Shown here: in pieces, positions 28,198-36,009 of the stretch
Numbering within the stretch: the first letter of the stretch is position 1
Layout: the number at the start of each line of letters is the position of its first letter
DNA from: Psychroserpens sp.
GTDB taxonomy: Bacteria; Bacteroidota; Bacteroidia; Flavobacteriales; Flavobacteriaceae
Direction of reading: 5' to 3'
DNA: 64,000 bases
Assembly (NCBI GenBank): GCA_017643165.1
Contig: JAEPNY010000003.1
Span: 230,007 to 294,006 of the forward strand
Position numbers and translations under genes: made by a program
Notes under the pieces: generated by a model
The model's database searches: none
What the model was told of the DNA's origin: nothing
What the model saw: the letters and a program-made list of their open reading frames with translations, nothing else

Positions 28198-28305
28198 ATG
28201 AGTCTTCAGTCAAATTTAACAATATATATAGCAGCAGGCCTTATAATACTTCATTTTTTATTGGGTTTTATCTATCTGTTCTATAAAATGAATAAGAAAA
28301 AATAG
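28198..28305 (+). CDS. Small single-pass membrane protein (35 residues)
   Basis: A short ORF, MSLQSNLTIYIAAGLIILHF then LLGFIYLFYKMNKKK, with one strong transmembrane helix (about 9-29) and a basic tail placing the C-terminus inside. An exact -7 box TATTTTTG at 28176-28183 lies only 15 nt upstream, giving a nearly leaderless message. It sits between the binding-protein gene and the cobalamin riboswitch. I do not recognise a family. It could be an accessory of the transporter, or chance; composition and promoter favour a real gene. Confidence 0.45.
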   Translation: MSLQSNLTIYIAAGLIILHFLLGFIYLFYKMNKKK

Positions 28306-28335
28306 GCTTCATTAGTATACAAGCTAAAAACCCTC

Positions 28336-28343
28336 TACCTTTG
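28336..28343 (+). promoter_or_regulatory. -7 promoter element (TACCTTTG) upstream of the cobalamin riboswitch
   Basis: Exact TAnnTTTG match, with a weak -33 TTAG at 28312-28315 (spacing 20). Transcription would begin near 28350, right at the 5' edge of the riboswitch aptamer. Confidence 0.55.
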
Positions 28344-28349
28344 CATCGA

Positions 28350-28528
28350 ATTTAGGTTCAATAGTCCAAATTAATATTTTGGGTATTGATTAAAAGGGAA
28401 TCTGGTGAAATTCCAGAGCTGTTCCCGCAACTGTAAGCTACAAAGCTTGCTATCACCTTCAATGTCACTGGAAGTTATTCTGGGAAGACCGATAGCGAGA
28501 CGCAAGTCAGGAGACCTGCCAAATTCAA
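28350..28528 (+). promoter_or_regulatory. Cobalamin riboswitch
   Basis: The conserved core is plain to see: TTAGGTTC near the 5' end, AAAGGGAATCTGGTGAAATTC, then CTGTTCCCGCAACTGTAA, GGGAAGACCGATAGCGAGA, and the B12 box GCAAGTCAGGAGACCTGCC at about 28502-28520. It binds adenosyl- or related cobalamin and lowers expression of the downstream gene. The start codon of the receptor lies 75 nt beyond the B12 box; no clear intrinsic terminator stands between, so control is probably at translation initiation. Confidence 0.95.
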
Positions 28529-28603
28529 ACATATAAGTCAAACTTTCGGGATAAAAGTTTTGGTGTGATAAGCTCATGCTATTCCGAGTAATTTAAAATT
28601 ACA

Positions 28604-30532
28604 ATGAACACAAAAACACTTGTGTGCGGTATACTATTAGGTATATCTCATTTAGGTTTTGCGCAACAGCAAACCGATTCGTTACAAATTCAAGAACTGG
28701 ATGAAGTTGTTGTTTCAGATTCCAGATTTAATTTAAAACGAGAGAATTCAGGTAAGGTGATTACCAAAATCACTCAAAAGGAACTCAATCAACTTCAAGG
28801 AAGATCAATTGCAGACATCATAAATATGACGGCTGGTATTGAGATTAACGGAACACGCAGTAATGCGGGTCAAAATTTAAGCTATTTTGTACGTGGTGGT
28901 CGAAATCGTCAGGTATTGGTTCTTATTGATGGTGTGCCAGTGACTGATGCATCACAGATTGCAAATGACTATGATCTACGTTTGCTTAATGCAGATCAAG
29001 TTGAAAGTATCGAAATTTTAAAAGGTGCCTCGAGTACCTTATATGGTACAGGTGCAGCTACTGCTGTTATAAATATCAAGCTCAAGCAGGAGGCAAAAGA
29101 CACGTTCTCGGTAAACTTAAGAAGTACTATAGGTACCAATCAATCACAGGATGACTCTGATTATGACATTGAGAACTTTTTAAATAGTGTGTCTGTGAGT
29201 GGTACGGTAGATAAGTTCAGTTATATGGCTACATTCGGACAACAATTTACAGATGGGTTATCGGCTATTGCGAATGGTGATGAATCTGATGCGTTCAATT
29301 CCCATAATGGCTTTTTGAAATTAGGATATCGTTTTTCAGACAAATTTAGGTTAGCTACTTATGCAAGTTTCGATAAGTTCAAAGCAGATTTTGATGATTC
29401 TTTTGGATTAACAGATGCCGATAACCGATCAATTACTGACCAACATCGTTATGGACTAAATTCTGAATTTAAGTATAACAAAGGGAGCATTACATTAAAT
29501 GCAGCTTACAATACGGTTGATAGAGATATTGAATCAGGATTTCCATCGCGTTTCAAAGCTCAGAGTTTTAAAGGAGACCTTTTTAACCGTTATAATTTTA
29601 ATGACAAGTTTTACACTGTACTAGGTGTTAATGCACAACGCAATGAGATTGAAAGTTTTTCAATTCCTTTTGGTGAAACGCAATTTCAACAAAGTATAAA
29701 TCCAGAAGATGCTACCTTTACTATTGTAGATCCTTATATAAATGCGGTCTATGTTTCTGATTTTGGATTAAATATTAATGCAGGACTACGATTAAATAAT
29801 CATAGTGAATACGGCACACACTTGGTGTACAGTTTAAATCCTTCATTTAGAAAGGATACTAATTTTGGATATGTAAAAGGATTGGCTAGTTATAGCACTT
29901 CATTTATTACACCATCCTTATTTCAATTGTTTGAACCGTCTTTCGGTAACGCTGATTTAGAGCCGGAAGAAAATAGAACTATTGAAGTTGGAGCAGAAGT
30001 CCATATTAAAGATAAAGCGACGATTAGTGTAGTCTACTTTGACCGTCTTGAAGAGAATTTCGTTGATTTTGTAGATCAAGGTGATTTTGTATTCCAATAT
30101 GACAATACCAATAATGATTTTACAGCAAGTGGTATTGAGCTGGTAGCTGATGTTAAAGTAACTGAAAATTTACAATTCAGAGCTAATGGTACCTATACTA
30201 AGGTGGATGAATCACTTAATCTCAGAATCCCTGAAATTAAAGTCAATGCTGCCTTGAATTATACCTTTAAGGAAAACACTAATATTAGTTTGATGTATCA
30301 GTTTAATGATGATAGAGATGATGCATTTTTTAATTCGGATACATTCGAAAGTGAAACGGTTAACCTTAGTTCATATAGTTTGCTAGATGCATCGATAAGT
30401 CATGAAGTTCTTAAGAATAGATTTACTGTATTCGCGAATTTCAATAATATTTTAAACGAAGCGTATGAAGAGTTATTTGGTTTTGCGACCAGAGGGCGAA
30501 ATATTAATATAGGGTTTACGCTAAGTTTGTAA
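28604..30532 (+). CDS. TonB-dependent outer-membrane receptor (BtuB-like, probable corrinoid uptake)
   Basis: 642 residues. The signal peptide ends in LGFAQQ. A TonB-box-like segment (ELDEVVVSDSRF, about 30-41) leads into the plug domain with GKVITKITQKELNQLQGRSI and VLVLIDGVPVTDASQ and SSTLYGTGAATAVINIKLK. The remaining 450 residues are alternating strands of the beta-barrel, with the usual final strand NINIGFTLSL. The size and position after a cobalamin riboswitch support a BtuB role. It ends at its own terminator. Confidence 0.9.
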   Translation: MNTKTLVCGILLGISHLGFAQQQTDSLQIQELDEVVVSDSRFNLKRENSGKVITKITQKELNQLQGRSIADIINMTAGIEINGTRSNAGQNLSYFVRGGRNRQVLVLIDGVPVTDASQIANDYDLRLLNADQVESIEILKGASSTLYGTGAATAVINIKLKQEAKDTFSVNLRSTIGTNQSQDDSDYDIENFLNSVSVSGTVDKFSYMATFGQQFTDGLSAIANGDESDAFNSHNGFLKLGYRFSDKFRLATYASFDKFKADFDDSFGLTDADNRSITDQHRYGLNSEFKYNKGSITLNAAYNTVDRDIESGFPSRFKAQSFKGDLFNRYNFNDKFYTVLGVNAQRNEIESFSIPFGETQFQQSINPEDATFTIVDPYINAVYVSDFGLNINAGLRLNNHSEYGTHLVYSLNPSFRKDTNFGYVKGLASYSTSFITPSLFQLFEPSFGNADLEPEENRTIEVGAEVHIKDKATISVVYFDRLEENFVDFVDQGDFVFQYDNTNNDFTASGIELVADVKVTENLQFRANGTYTKVDESLNLRIPEIKVNAALNYTFKENTNISLMYQFNDDRDDAFFNSDTFESETVNLSSYSLLDASISHEVLKNRFTVFANFNNILNEAYEELFGFATRGRNINIGFTLSL

Positions 30533-30536
30533 ATGA

Positions 30537-30568
30537 GAAAGCCACTTTTTTTAAAGTGGCTTTTTTTT
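30537..30568. terminator. Hairpin terminator
   Basis: GCCACTTT / AAAGTGGC (30541-30548 / 30553-30560) with a T8 run, between the receptor gene and the convergent S41 protease gene. The same stem sequence recurs in the terminator at 54321-54347. Confidence 0.85.
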
Positions 30569-32006
30569 ATTCAAAGTCTTTTCTTTGGAATAGTTGATCC
30601 GAATCGAGTATCAAACGTTCTTCTATTGGTTTAATATTGATATCAGTTTTTATAGGTCTATAGTCTATTGAAGGCAGACCAAATCGTCCTAATCCCTGAA
30701 TATCTGCAATCGCTGCCGCTAACAAGGGCTCATTAACATCTCCAAGCGTTCCGAAGTTACGTGGCGTTTCGATTAGTGGAATATCTGCAGGTAATCCGCT
30801 AAAAGGTACCGCAACATCGTTTACATTAATTGAATTTGCAACTAAAGGCTGCATTGCATAGGTATGACGCGGATTAATTTCATTTGGAGATAAGTCTGGA
30901 GAGTCATAAATAGTAATAGAAGCTTGCGTCTTACCAGTCGTAGCATCTCCTATCTGAACAACTTCAATATATTCACCTAAACTATTTATAACCAATTCGC
31001 TGGCAGAAGCAGACCTCGATGTTGTAAGTACATATACTTTATCTAGATTGAGACTATTTAATGCAGCACCATCTAAATTATCTACAAAAGGAAATTCTGT
31101 ATTAAAATCTTGTAGATCACTATTGTAAATCAATTTCGAATAGATATCTCCAGTAAACTGACCAGTGATAAGACTACCCAAAAGAATAGCTGTATTCACC
31201 GAACCTCCAGGATTATATCTTAAATCTAGAACTAATTCTTCGACATTATTGGTTTGAAATTCTGAAAAAGCAGCATTTAATTGTTGATTGAAATTTGAAT
31301 TAAACGCATTATATACTAAATAACCCACATTTTGACCATCAACATCGATGATCTCGGTTTGATGAACTGGGTTTTCGGTATAAACCTGTTTTGTAAGTTC
31401 AATACTATCTGATGATGATTCGATTGTATCATCATTTACATCTTCTGTACCATTGTCATTATAAGTTGCAAAGTTCAACGTATAGGTCGTTTGATTTAAT
31501 AAACTTCCCAAATTCGATTCTGTCAATGGTGTGCCATCAACGGCATCAAAAATTTGTCCGCGTTGTAAGCCTAAATTATCGGCTACACTATTGTTCAGCA
31601 CAAGCCTAATAATTCCAAAAACTTCTGTGGTACTACCTGGTTTGAAATAAAAATTAAATTCTAATCCGTTGTTTAGTGAGGTACCACCTAATTGTTGTTC
31701 GAAAGCAATATAGTCTGGGATTATCACACTAAAACGATCCACAGTTTGACGTTCAAAAATTAAACTTTCAAAAAGCGCTTCAGGAGTTCCAGAGCTGTTG
31801 AGGTAGTTAGCATATTCTTCATTTGAACTAAAACGGTCATTTGCTAGATCTGGGACGTCATCCTTATATAGGTACACAGCATTCATTCCTTTCCATACGA
31901 AATCATTTATTTCACTGGCTGTGACGGCATTATCATCTTGATCTTCAAAACAATTTGTGAATGTAAGTGCTATAAACAGCAGTAGGCATACTTTTAGTAA
32001 TCGCAT
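30567..32006 (-). CDS. S41-family C-terminal processing peptidase-like lipoprotein
   Basis: Chosen start at 32006 gives MRLLKVCLLLFIALTFTNC, a textbook lipoprotein leader (C19); the longer frame up to 32132 would add an unlikely 42-residue tail over the divergent promoter region. The product is 479 residues. A PDZ-like domain (AVDGTPLTESNLGSLLN region) precedes the S41 core. The catalytic Ser lies in TTSRSASASELVINSL and the Lys in IGDATTGKTQAS. The N-terminal helical part with FVWKGMNAVYLYKDDVPDL is typical of flavobacterial members. It is divergent from the second ECF sigma gene, with operator-like palindromes between. Confidence 0.88.
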   Translation of the reverse strand: MRLLKVCLLLFIALTFTNCFEDQDDNAVTASEINDFVWKGMNAVYLYKDDVPDLANDRFSSNEEYANYLNSSGTPEALFESLIFERQTVDRFSVIIPDYIAFEQQLGGTSLNNGLEFNFYFKPGSTTEVFGIIRLVLNNSVADNLGLQRGQIFDAVDGTPLTESNLGSLLNQTTYTLNFATYNDNGTEDVNDDTIESSSDSIELTKQVYTENPVHQTEIIDVDGQNVGYLVYNAFNSNFNQQLNAAFSEFQTNNVEELVLDLRYNPGGSVNTAILLGSLITGQFTGDIYSKLIYNSDLQDFNTEFPFVDNLDGAALNSLNLDKVYVLTTSRSASASELVINSLGEYIEVVQIGDATTGKTQASITIYDSPDLSPNEINPRHTYAMQPLVANSINVNDVAVPFSGLPADIPLIETPRNFGTLGDVNEPLLAAAIADIQGLGRFGLPSIDYRPIKTDINIKPIEERLILDSDQLFQRKDFE

Positions 32007-32068
32007 AAGATTTTCTTTTTCATTAATATAAACCAACAATTCTTTGGTCTCATAAACTATAAAATTAC

Positions 32069-32113
32069 TTACATTATTGTAAATTAAAAAATATCGTGTA
32101 ACAAAACTTACAC
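32069..32113. promoter_or_regulatory. Two TTACA/TGTAA inverted repeats in a divergent promoter region
   Basis: TTACA-N4-TGTAA (32069-32082) and GTGTAA-N6-TTACAC (32096-32113) lie between the S41 protease and the ECF sigma gene. The second overlaps a possible minus-strand -7 sequence (TAAGTTTTG) that has TTG 19 nt upstream, and a plus-strand TACACTTG. They could bind a dimeric regulator. No protein is known to me for these sites. Confidence 0.35.
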
Positions 32114-32173
32114 TTGTTCGTCGTAATGACAAGAAGCGGAATAATCGACTGTTTTTTAACTAACGAGCCAACA

Positions 32174-32683
32174 ATGACACAAACTGATTTTACAAATCTG
32201 GTAATGCCAATTAAAGACAAAATGTTCCGATTGGCAAAGCGACTACTCGTCTCGAATGAAGAGGCTGAAGACGCTACGCAAGAGATTTTATTAAAGTTGT
32301 GGCGCAATAAAGAGAAAATTTCTGATTACAAGAATGTAGAAGCATTTTCGATGACAATGACTAAGAATTTTTGTTTAGATCGCTTAAAATCGAAACAGGC
32401 ACAAAATTTGAAAATAGTTCACAGTAACTACCAAGACAATAACACGTCTTTACAAAAACAAGTAGAAAATAAAGATAGTGTTGATTGGGTTTCAAAAATT
32501 ATTGAAGAGTTACCAGAACAGCAAAAAATAATATTACAGCTCAGAGATATTGAAGAGTATGATTTTGATGAAATTGCCAAAGTAGTAGACATGAATCCCA
32601 CGGCAATTCGAGTAGCATTATCTAGAGCACGAAAAACAATAAGAGAAAAGTTAACTAATACACATCGCTATGGTATTAAATAG
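32174..32683 (+). CDS. Sigma-70 family (ECF) RNA polymerase sigma factor
   Basis: 169 residues from the ATG at 32174 (MTQTDFTNLVMPIKDKMFRL); the longer frame from 32114 adds residues unlike any sigma factor. Region 2 shows EEAEDATQEILLKLWRNKEK and SMTMTKNFCLDRLKSKQ; region 4 shows LPEQQKIILQLRDIEEYDFD then AKVVDMNPTAIRVALSRARK. It leads a plus-strand operon with an anti-sigma-like membrane protein and two DUF4252 proteins; stop and next start overlap by 14 nt. Envelope-signal control is inferred from the layout. Confidence 0.9.
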   Translation: MTQTDFTNLVMPIKDKMFRLAKRLLVSNEEAEDATQEILLKLWRNKEKISDYKNVEAFSMTMTKNFCLDRLKSKQAQNLKIVHSNYQDNNTSLQKQVENKDSVDWVSKIIEELPEQQKIILQLRDIEEYDFDEIAKVVDMNPTAIRVALSRARKTIREKLTNTHRYGIK

Positions 32684-33185
32684 TATTGAAAAATTACTCG
32701 AGAAGTATGATAATGGCGAAACAACGCTAAAGGAAGAGCAGCGCATCAAAGACTATTTTGCTCAGGATAATGTGCCTGAACATTTAGAATCGTATCGCTT
32801 GATGTTTCAATACTTCAATAACACAAAACAAGAGCTTTATACTAAAGACGTTCCATTAAAACCTAGAAAAAGTTATATCTATCAATGGATTTCTGTCGCA
32901 GCAGTTGCGGTTCTTATGTTGGGAATTATGGTTCCTAACTTATTTGGTAACGACGTTGTAACGCCTGAAACGGTCTATACACAAGATCAATTAGAAGCTT
33001 ACAATCAAACCAAAAATGCACTATCACTCTTGTCAAATAGTTTTAACGAAAGTGCTAGTAATGTAAATACCCTTGGTCTTGTATCTACCAATTTTAACAA
33101 AGGTGCAGAGAATGTAAATCGCGTGAGTGAATTTGCAAAAACAACAAACAAATTAGTAAAACGTAAAAACACACAAAAACACTAG
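32670..33185 (+). CDS. Single-pass membrane protein, probable anti-sigma factor
   Basis: 171 residues. The N-terminal cytosolic part (LEKYDNGETTLKEEQRIKDY) contains the YxxGETTLxEE pattern seen in Bacteroidota proteins coupled to ECF sigma genes. One transmembrane helix lies at about 70-91, followed by a periplasmic segment with repeated NTLGLVSTNFNKGAENVNRV. No zinc-binding motif. The reading frame overlaps the sigma gene by 14 nt, implying translational coupling and equal dosage. Anti-sigma function is inferred from position and topology. Confidence 0.65.
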   Translation: MVLNSIEKLLEKYDNGETTLKEEQRIKDYFAQDNVPEHLESYRLMFQYFNNTKQELYTKDVPLKPRKSYIYQWISVAAVAVLMLGIMVPNLFGNDVVTPETVYTQDQLEAYNQTKNALSLLSNSFNESASNVNTLGLVSTNFNKGAENVNRVSEFAKTTNKLVKRKNTQKH

Positions 33186-33190
33186 AAATT

Positions 33191-33763
33191 ATGAAGAAGT
33201 TAGTATTAATATTAGCTATAGCCTTAACATCATCCGTGACATTTGCCCAGAATGTATTTGATAAGTATGAAGATCAAGAAGGCGTTATGTCGGTAGTTGT
33301 GAATCAGAAAATGTTTACAATGCTTGCAACTATGGGTGTAGATATCGATGATCCTGAAGCTAAAGAATACGTTGATATGGCTAAAAATATCACTGGATTA
33401 AAAGTATTTACTACAGGAGACGCTAAGATCTCTGCAGATATGGTAAGTACTGTTGATAAGTACCTTAGATCATCTAAGTTAGATGAATTAATGAGAATCA
33501 AAGATGGCGATCAAACTGTAAAGTTTTATGTAAGAGAAGGTAAAGATGAAAACCATGTAAAAGAACTTTTAATGTTCGTAAATGGCTTAAAAGAATTAAC
33601 TAATGGTCAGGATATTACGATCAATGGTAAGAAAAGAGAAGTCGAAACTGTAATTTTAACTTTAACAGGTGATATTGATTTACGTCAAATCTCTAAGTTG
33701 ACAAATCAAATGAATATGCCTGGAGGTGATCAATTAAAGAAAGCTGGTAAAGAGAAAAAGTAA
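33191..33763 (+). CDS. DUF4252 family exported protein
   Basis: 190 residues with signal peptide ending in SVTFAQ (20). The mature protein has the DUF4252 layout: FDKYEDQEGVMSVVVNQKMF, a middle helix, and VKFYVREGKDENHVKELLMF, finishing in a Lys-rich tail. The family is common in Bacteroidota next to sigma/anti-sigma genes and has no proven function. It starts 5 nt after the anti-sigma-like gene and is followed 4 nt later by a second DUF4252 gene. Confidence 0.8.
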   Translation: MKKLVLILAIALTSSVTFAQNVFDKYEDQEGVMSVVVNQKMFTMLATMGVDIDDPEAKEYVDMAKNITGLKVFTTGDAKISADMVSTVDKYLRSSKLDELMRIKDGDQTVKFYVREGKDENHVKELLMFVNGLKELTNGQDITINGKKREVETVILTLTGDIDLRQISKLTNQMNMPGGDQLKKAGKEKK

Positions 33764-33767
33764 GACG

Positions 33768-34313
33768 ATGCAAACATCAATCAAAACAATAATCAAGATG
33801 ATAATTCTGGTTGTGACTATACAAAGTTGCAATCAGAATTTATCACTTCAGACGTTCTATGTAGATAATGAACTGGCACCAGGATATACATCATTGGATG
33901 TTCCTGTGAGTATGCTAAATATTGATGAGGAAAAATTAACAGCAGAACAGCTTGAAGCCTACGAATCTGTAGAGAAGATAAGCATGATTGCTTATGTATT
34001 AGAATCAGGAAATGAAGCAGAAATGAAGTCAGAATATGAAGAGGTGAAAGCGATTTTGAAGGATCCGAAGTATGAAGAATTAATGCGAGGAGGAAACTCT
34101 ACAGATGGAAAATTTGTCGTTAAATGTGTCGGAGATGGTGAAGATGTAGATGAATTTATATTATTGGGAAATTCTAATCAAACTGGATTTGCAGTTGTTC
34201 GAATTTTGGGTGACGATATGAACTTCAATAAGCTGATGAAGTTAACCTCAGTTCTAGATGAAAGTAGCATTGAAGAAAGTCAAATACGAGATATCACTAA
34301 ATTTTTTAAATAA
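33768..34313 (+). CDS. DUF4252 family lipoprotein
   Basis: 181 residues, a paralogue-like neighbour of the preceding gene but with a lipoprotein leader ending in VVTIQSC (C21). The family core is visible in MIAYVLESGNEAEMKSEYEE and VKCVGDGEDVDEFILLGNSN. One gene secretes a soluble form and the other a membrane-tethered form, a pairing that could act as sensor and partner. The operon ends at a terminator 25 nt later. Function unknown. Confidence 0.75.
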   Translation: MQTSIKTIIKMIILVVTIQSCNQNLSLQTFYVDNELAPGYTSLDVPVSMLNIDEEKLTAEQLEAYESVEKISMIAYVLESGNEAEMKSEYEEVKAILKDPKYEELMRGGNSTDGKFVVKCVGDGEDVDEFILLGNSNQTGFAVVRILGDDMNFNKLMKLTSVLDESSIEESQIRDITKFFK

Positions 34314-34337
34314 CTGAATCTTATTTAAAATGTTAAT

Positions 34338-34370
34338 AGAAAACCATCTCTTTTAGGAGATGGTTTTTTT
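34338..34370 (+). terminator. Terminator of the second ECF sigma operon
   Basis: AAACCATCTC / GAGATGGTTT with TTTTAG loop and a following T run to 34370. Confidence 0.85.
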
Positions 34371-34395
34371 ATATCGAGATGTTTGTTATAGTTTT

Positions 34396-34575
34396 TTAAG
34401 ATGCTTCAGAATCTTTGACAATAACTATGGTCAAATAGATACCGAATAATCCAAAGGCGGCAAACAATATCGCTTTAACAATAAAATAGTCTAATACATT
34501 AAATAAGCCTGCCAAAAAAAATCCAATAAAGATTAAAGCAGTATAAAGCAGTACTAATGTATTTCGTTTTAGCAT
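34396..34575 (-). CDS. Small membrane protein of 59 residues next to purB
   Basis: The sequence starts MLKRNTLVLLYTALIFIGFF and has two hydrophobic helices (about 6-26 and 34-54) joined by a short turn (NVLDY), with a charged tail KDSEAS. It begins 1 nt after the purB stop, so it is almost certainly translated from the purB message. It resembles other tiny flavobacterial membrane proteins annotated as hypothetical. I recognise no family and propose no function. Confidence 0.65.
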   Translation of the reverse strand: MLKRNTLVLLYTALIFIGFFLAGLFNVLDYFIVKAILFAAFGLFGIYLTIVIVKDSEAS

Positions 34576-34576
34576 T

Positions 34577-35920
34577 TTATATTCCTGTATAGTTACTTGG
34601 CGTGATTGCCTTTAATTCAGTTTTAATCGCATCAGAAACGTCTAAGGTATCAATAAAATTAGAAATGGTTTCTGCATTGATTTTCTCGTTGGTACGCGTT
34701 AGTCCTTTTAATGCTTCATAAGGATTTGGATAAGCTTCACGGCGCAATATAGTTTGAATGGCTTCAGCAACAACTGCCCAGTTGTTTTCTAGATCAGCTT
34801 CAAATTTAGCCGCATTCAATAGCAATTTGTTTAAACCTTTAAGAGTAGATTTAAATCCTACAAGCGCATGTCCAAATGGAACACCAACATTTCTTAATAC
34901 AGTACTATCGGTAAGATCACGCTGTAATCTTGAAATCGGAAGTTTCGCAGCTAAATGTTCGAAAATTGCATTAGCTATGCCTAGATTTCCTTCTGAGTTT
35001 TCAAAATCAATTGGATTTACTTTGTGTGGCATAGCACTACTGCCAACTTCACCTTTTTTGATTTTCTGTTTGAAGTAATCCATTGATACATACGTCCAAA
35101 TATCACGATCTAAATCAATGATAATCGTATTAATACGTTTAAGCGCATCGAATAAGGCGGCCATATGGTCGTAATGCTCGATCTGAGTTGTTGGAAACGA
35201 ATGCTGTAAACCTAGTTTTTCTTGAACAAAACGAGTTCCAAACGCTTTCCAATCATGATTAGGATAAGCAACTTTATGGGCATTGAAGTTTCCAGTCGCA
35301 CCACCAAATTTGGCAGCACTTGGAATATCATTTAATAAATTGAACTGTTCTTCTAATCGCACTACAAAAACCTCTATCTCTTTACCTAAGCGTGTAGGTG
35401 ATGCAGGCTGACCATGTGTTCTGGCTAACATCGACACATCTTTCCATTCGACTGCTAGTTCTTTGAGTTTTGTAAGTAATTCAAAATATAGTGGCACATA
35501 GACATCATTCATCGCATCTTTTATGCTCAAGGGAATCGCAGTATTATTTATGTCTTGTGATGTCAATCCAAAGTGAATAAATTCTTTGAATTCAGATAAA
35601 TTGAGTGTATCAAACTTCTGCTTAATAAAATATTCAACTGCTTTAACATCATGGTTGGTAACCGCTTCAATATCCTTGATGGCTTGTGCATCTCCTGGAG
35701 AAAAGGATTTATAAATATCACGTAAGTCATCAAAAACGTGTTTGTCAATTCCATTTAGCTGAGGTAAATCTGCCTCGCACAGCGCAATAAAGTATTCGAT
35801 CTCTACAAGTACGCGATACTTAATTAGTGCTTCTTCAGAAAAATAAGGTGCTAATTCACTTACTTTACTTCGATAGCGTCCATCTATTGGTGAAATAGCA
35901 TTTAAAGAGGATATTGACAT
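34577..35920 (-). CDS. purB: Adenylosuccinate lyase
   Basis: 447 residues, fumarase/aspartase superfamily. It splits adenylosuccinate to AMP plus fumarate and SAICAR to AICAR plus fumarate in purine synthesis. Visible motifs: LARTHGQPASPTRLGKEIEV with the catalytic-region His, and the flexible signature loop GSSAMPHKVNPIDFEN carrying the catalytic Ser. IDGRYRSKVSELAPYFSE at the N-terminus is the usual beginning. A -7 box TATCTTTG on the minus strand (35942-35949) lies 22 nt upstream. Confidence 0.95.
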   Translation of the reverse strand: MSISSLNAISPIDGRYRSKVSELAPYFSEEALIKYRVLVEIEYFIALCEADLPQLNGIDKHVFDDLRDIYKSFSPGDAQAIKDIEAVTNHDVKAVEYFIKQKFDTLNLSEFKEFIHFGLTSQDINNTAIPLSIKDAMNDVYVPLYFELLTKLKELAVEWKDVSMLARTHGQPASPTRLGKEIEVFVVRLEEQFNLLNDIPSAAKFGGATGNFNAHKVAYPNHDWKAFGTRFVQEKLGLQHSFPTTQIEHYDHMAALFDALKRINTIIIDLDRDIWTYVSMDYFKQKIKKGEVGSSAMPHKVNPIDFENSEGNLGIANAIFEHLAAKLPISRLQRDLTDSTVLRNVGVPFGHALVGFKSTLKGLNKLLLNAAKFEADLENNWAVVAEAIQTILRREAYPNPYEALKGLTRTNEKINAETISNFIDTLDVSDAIKTELKAITPSNYTGI

Positions 35921-35941
35921 TACGTTCTAATTTTGAAGCTT

Positions 35942-35949
35942 CAAAGATA
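35942..35949 (-). promoter_or_regulatory. -7 promoter element (TATCTTTG) for purB
   Basis: Exact TAnnTTTG match on the minus strand, 22 nt before the purB start. The -33 half is weak. Confidence 0.45.
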
Positions 35950-36009
35950 GGTAATTTGCGCCTTAAAACGGCTATAAATTGGTTATCTTCGAGGATAAAT
36001 TTATTCAAT

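Noticed and set aside
32007-32132. Longer start for the S41 lipoprotein
   Set aside because: It would place 42 extra residues before a complete lipoprotein leader and overlap the divergent sigma gene's upstream frame. The ATG at 32006 is preferred.
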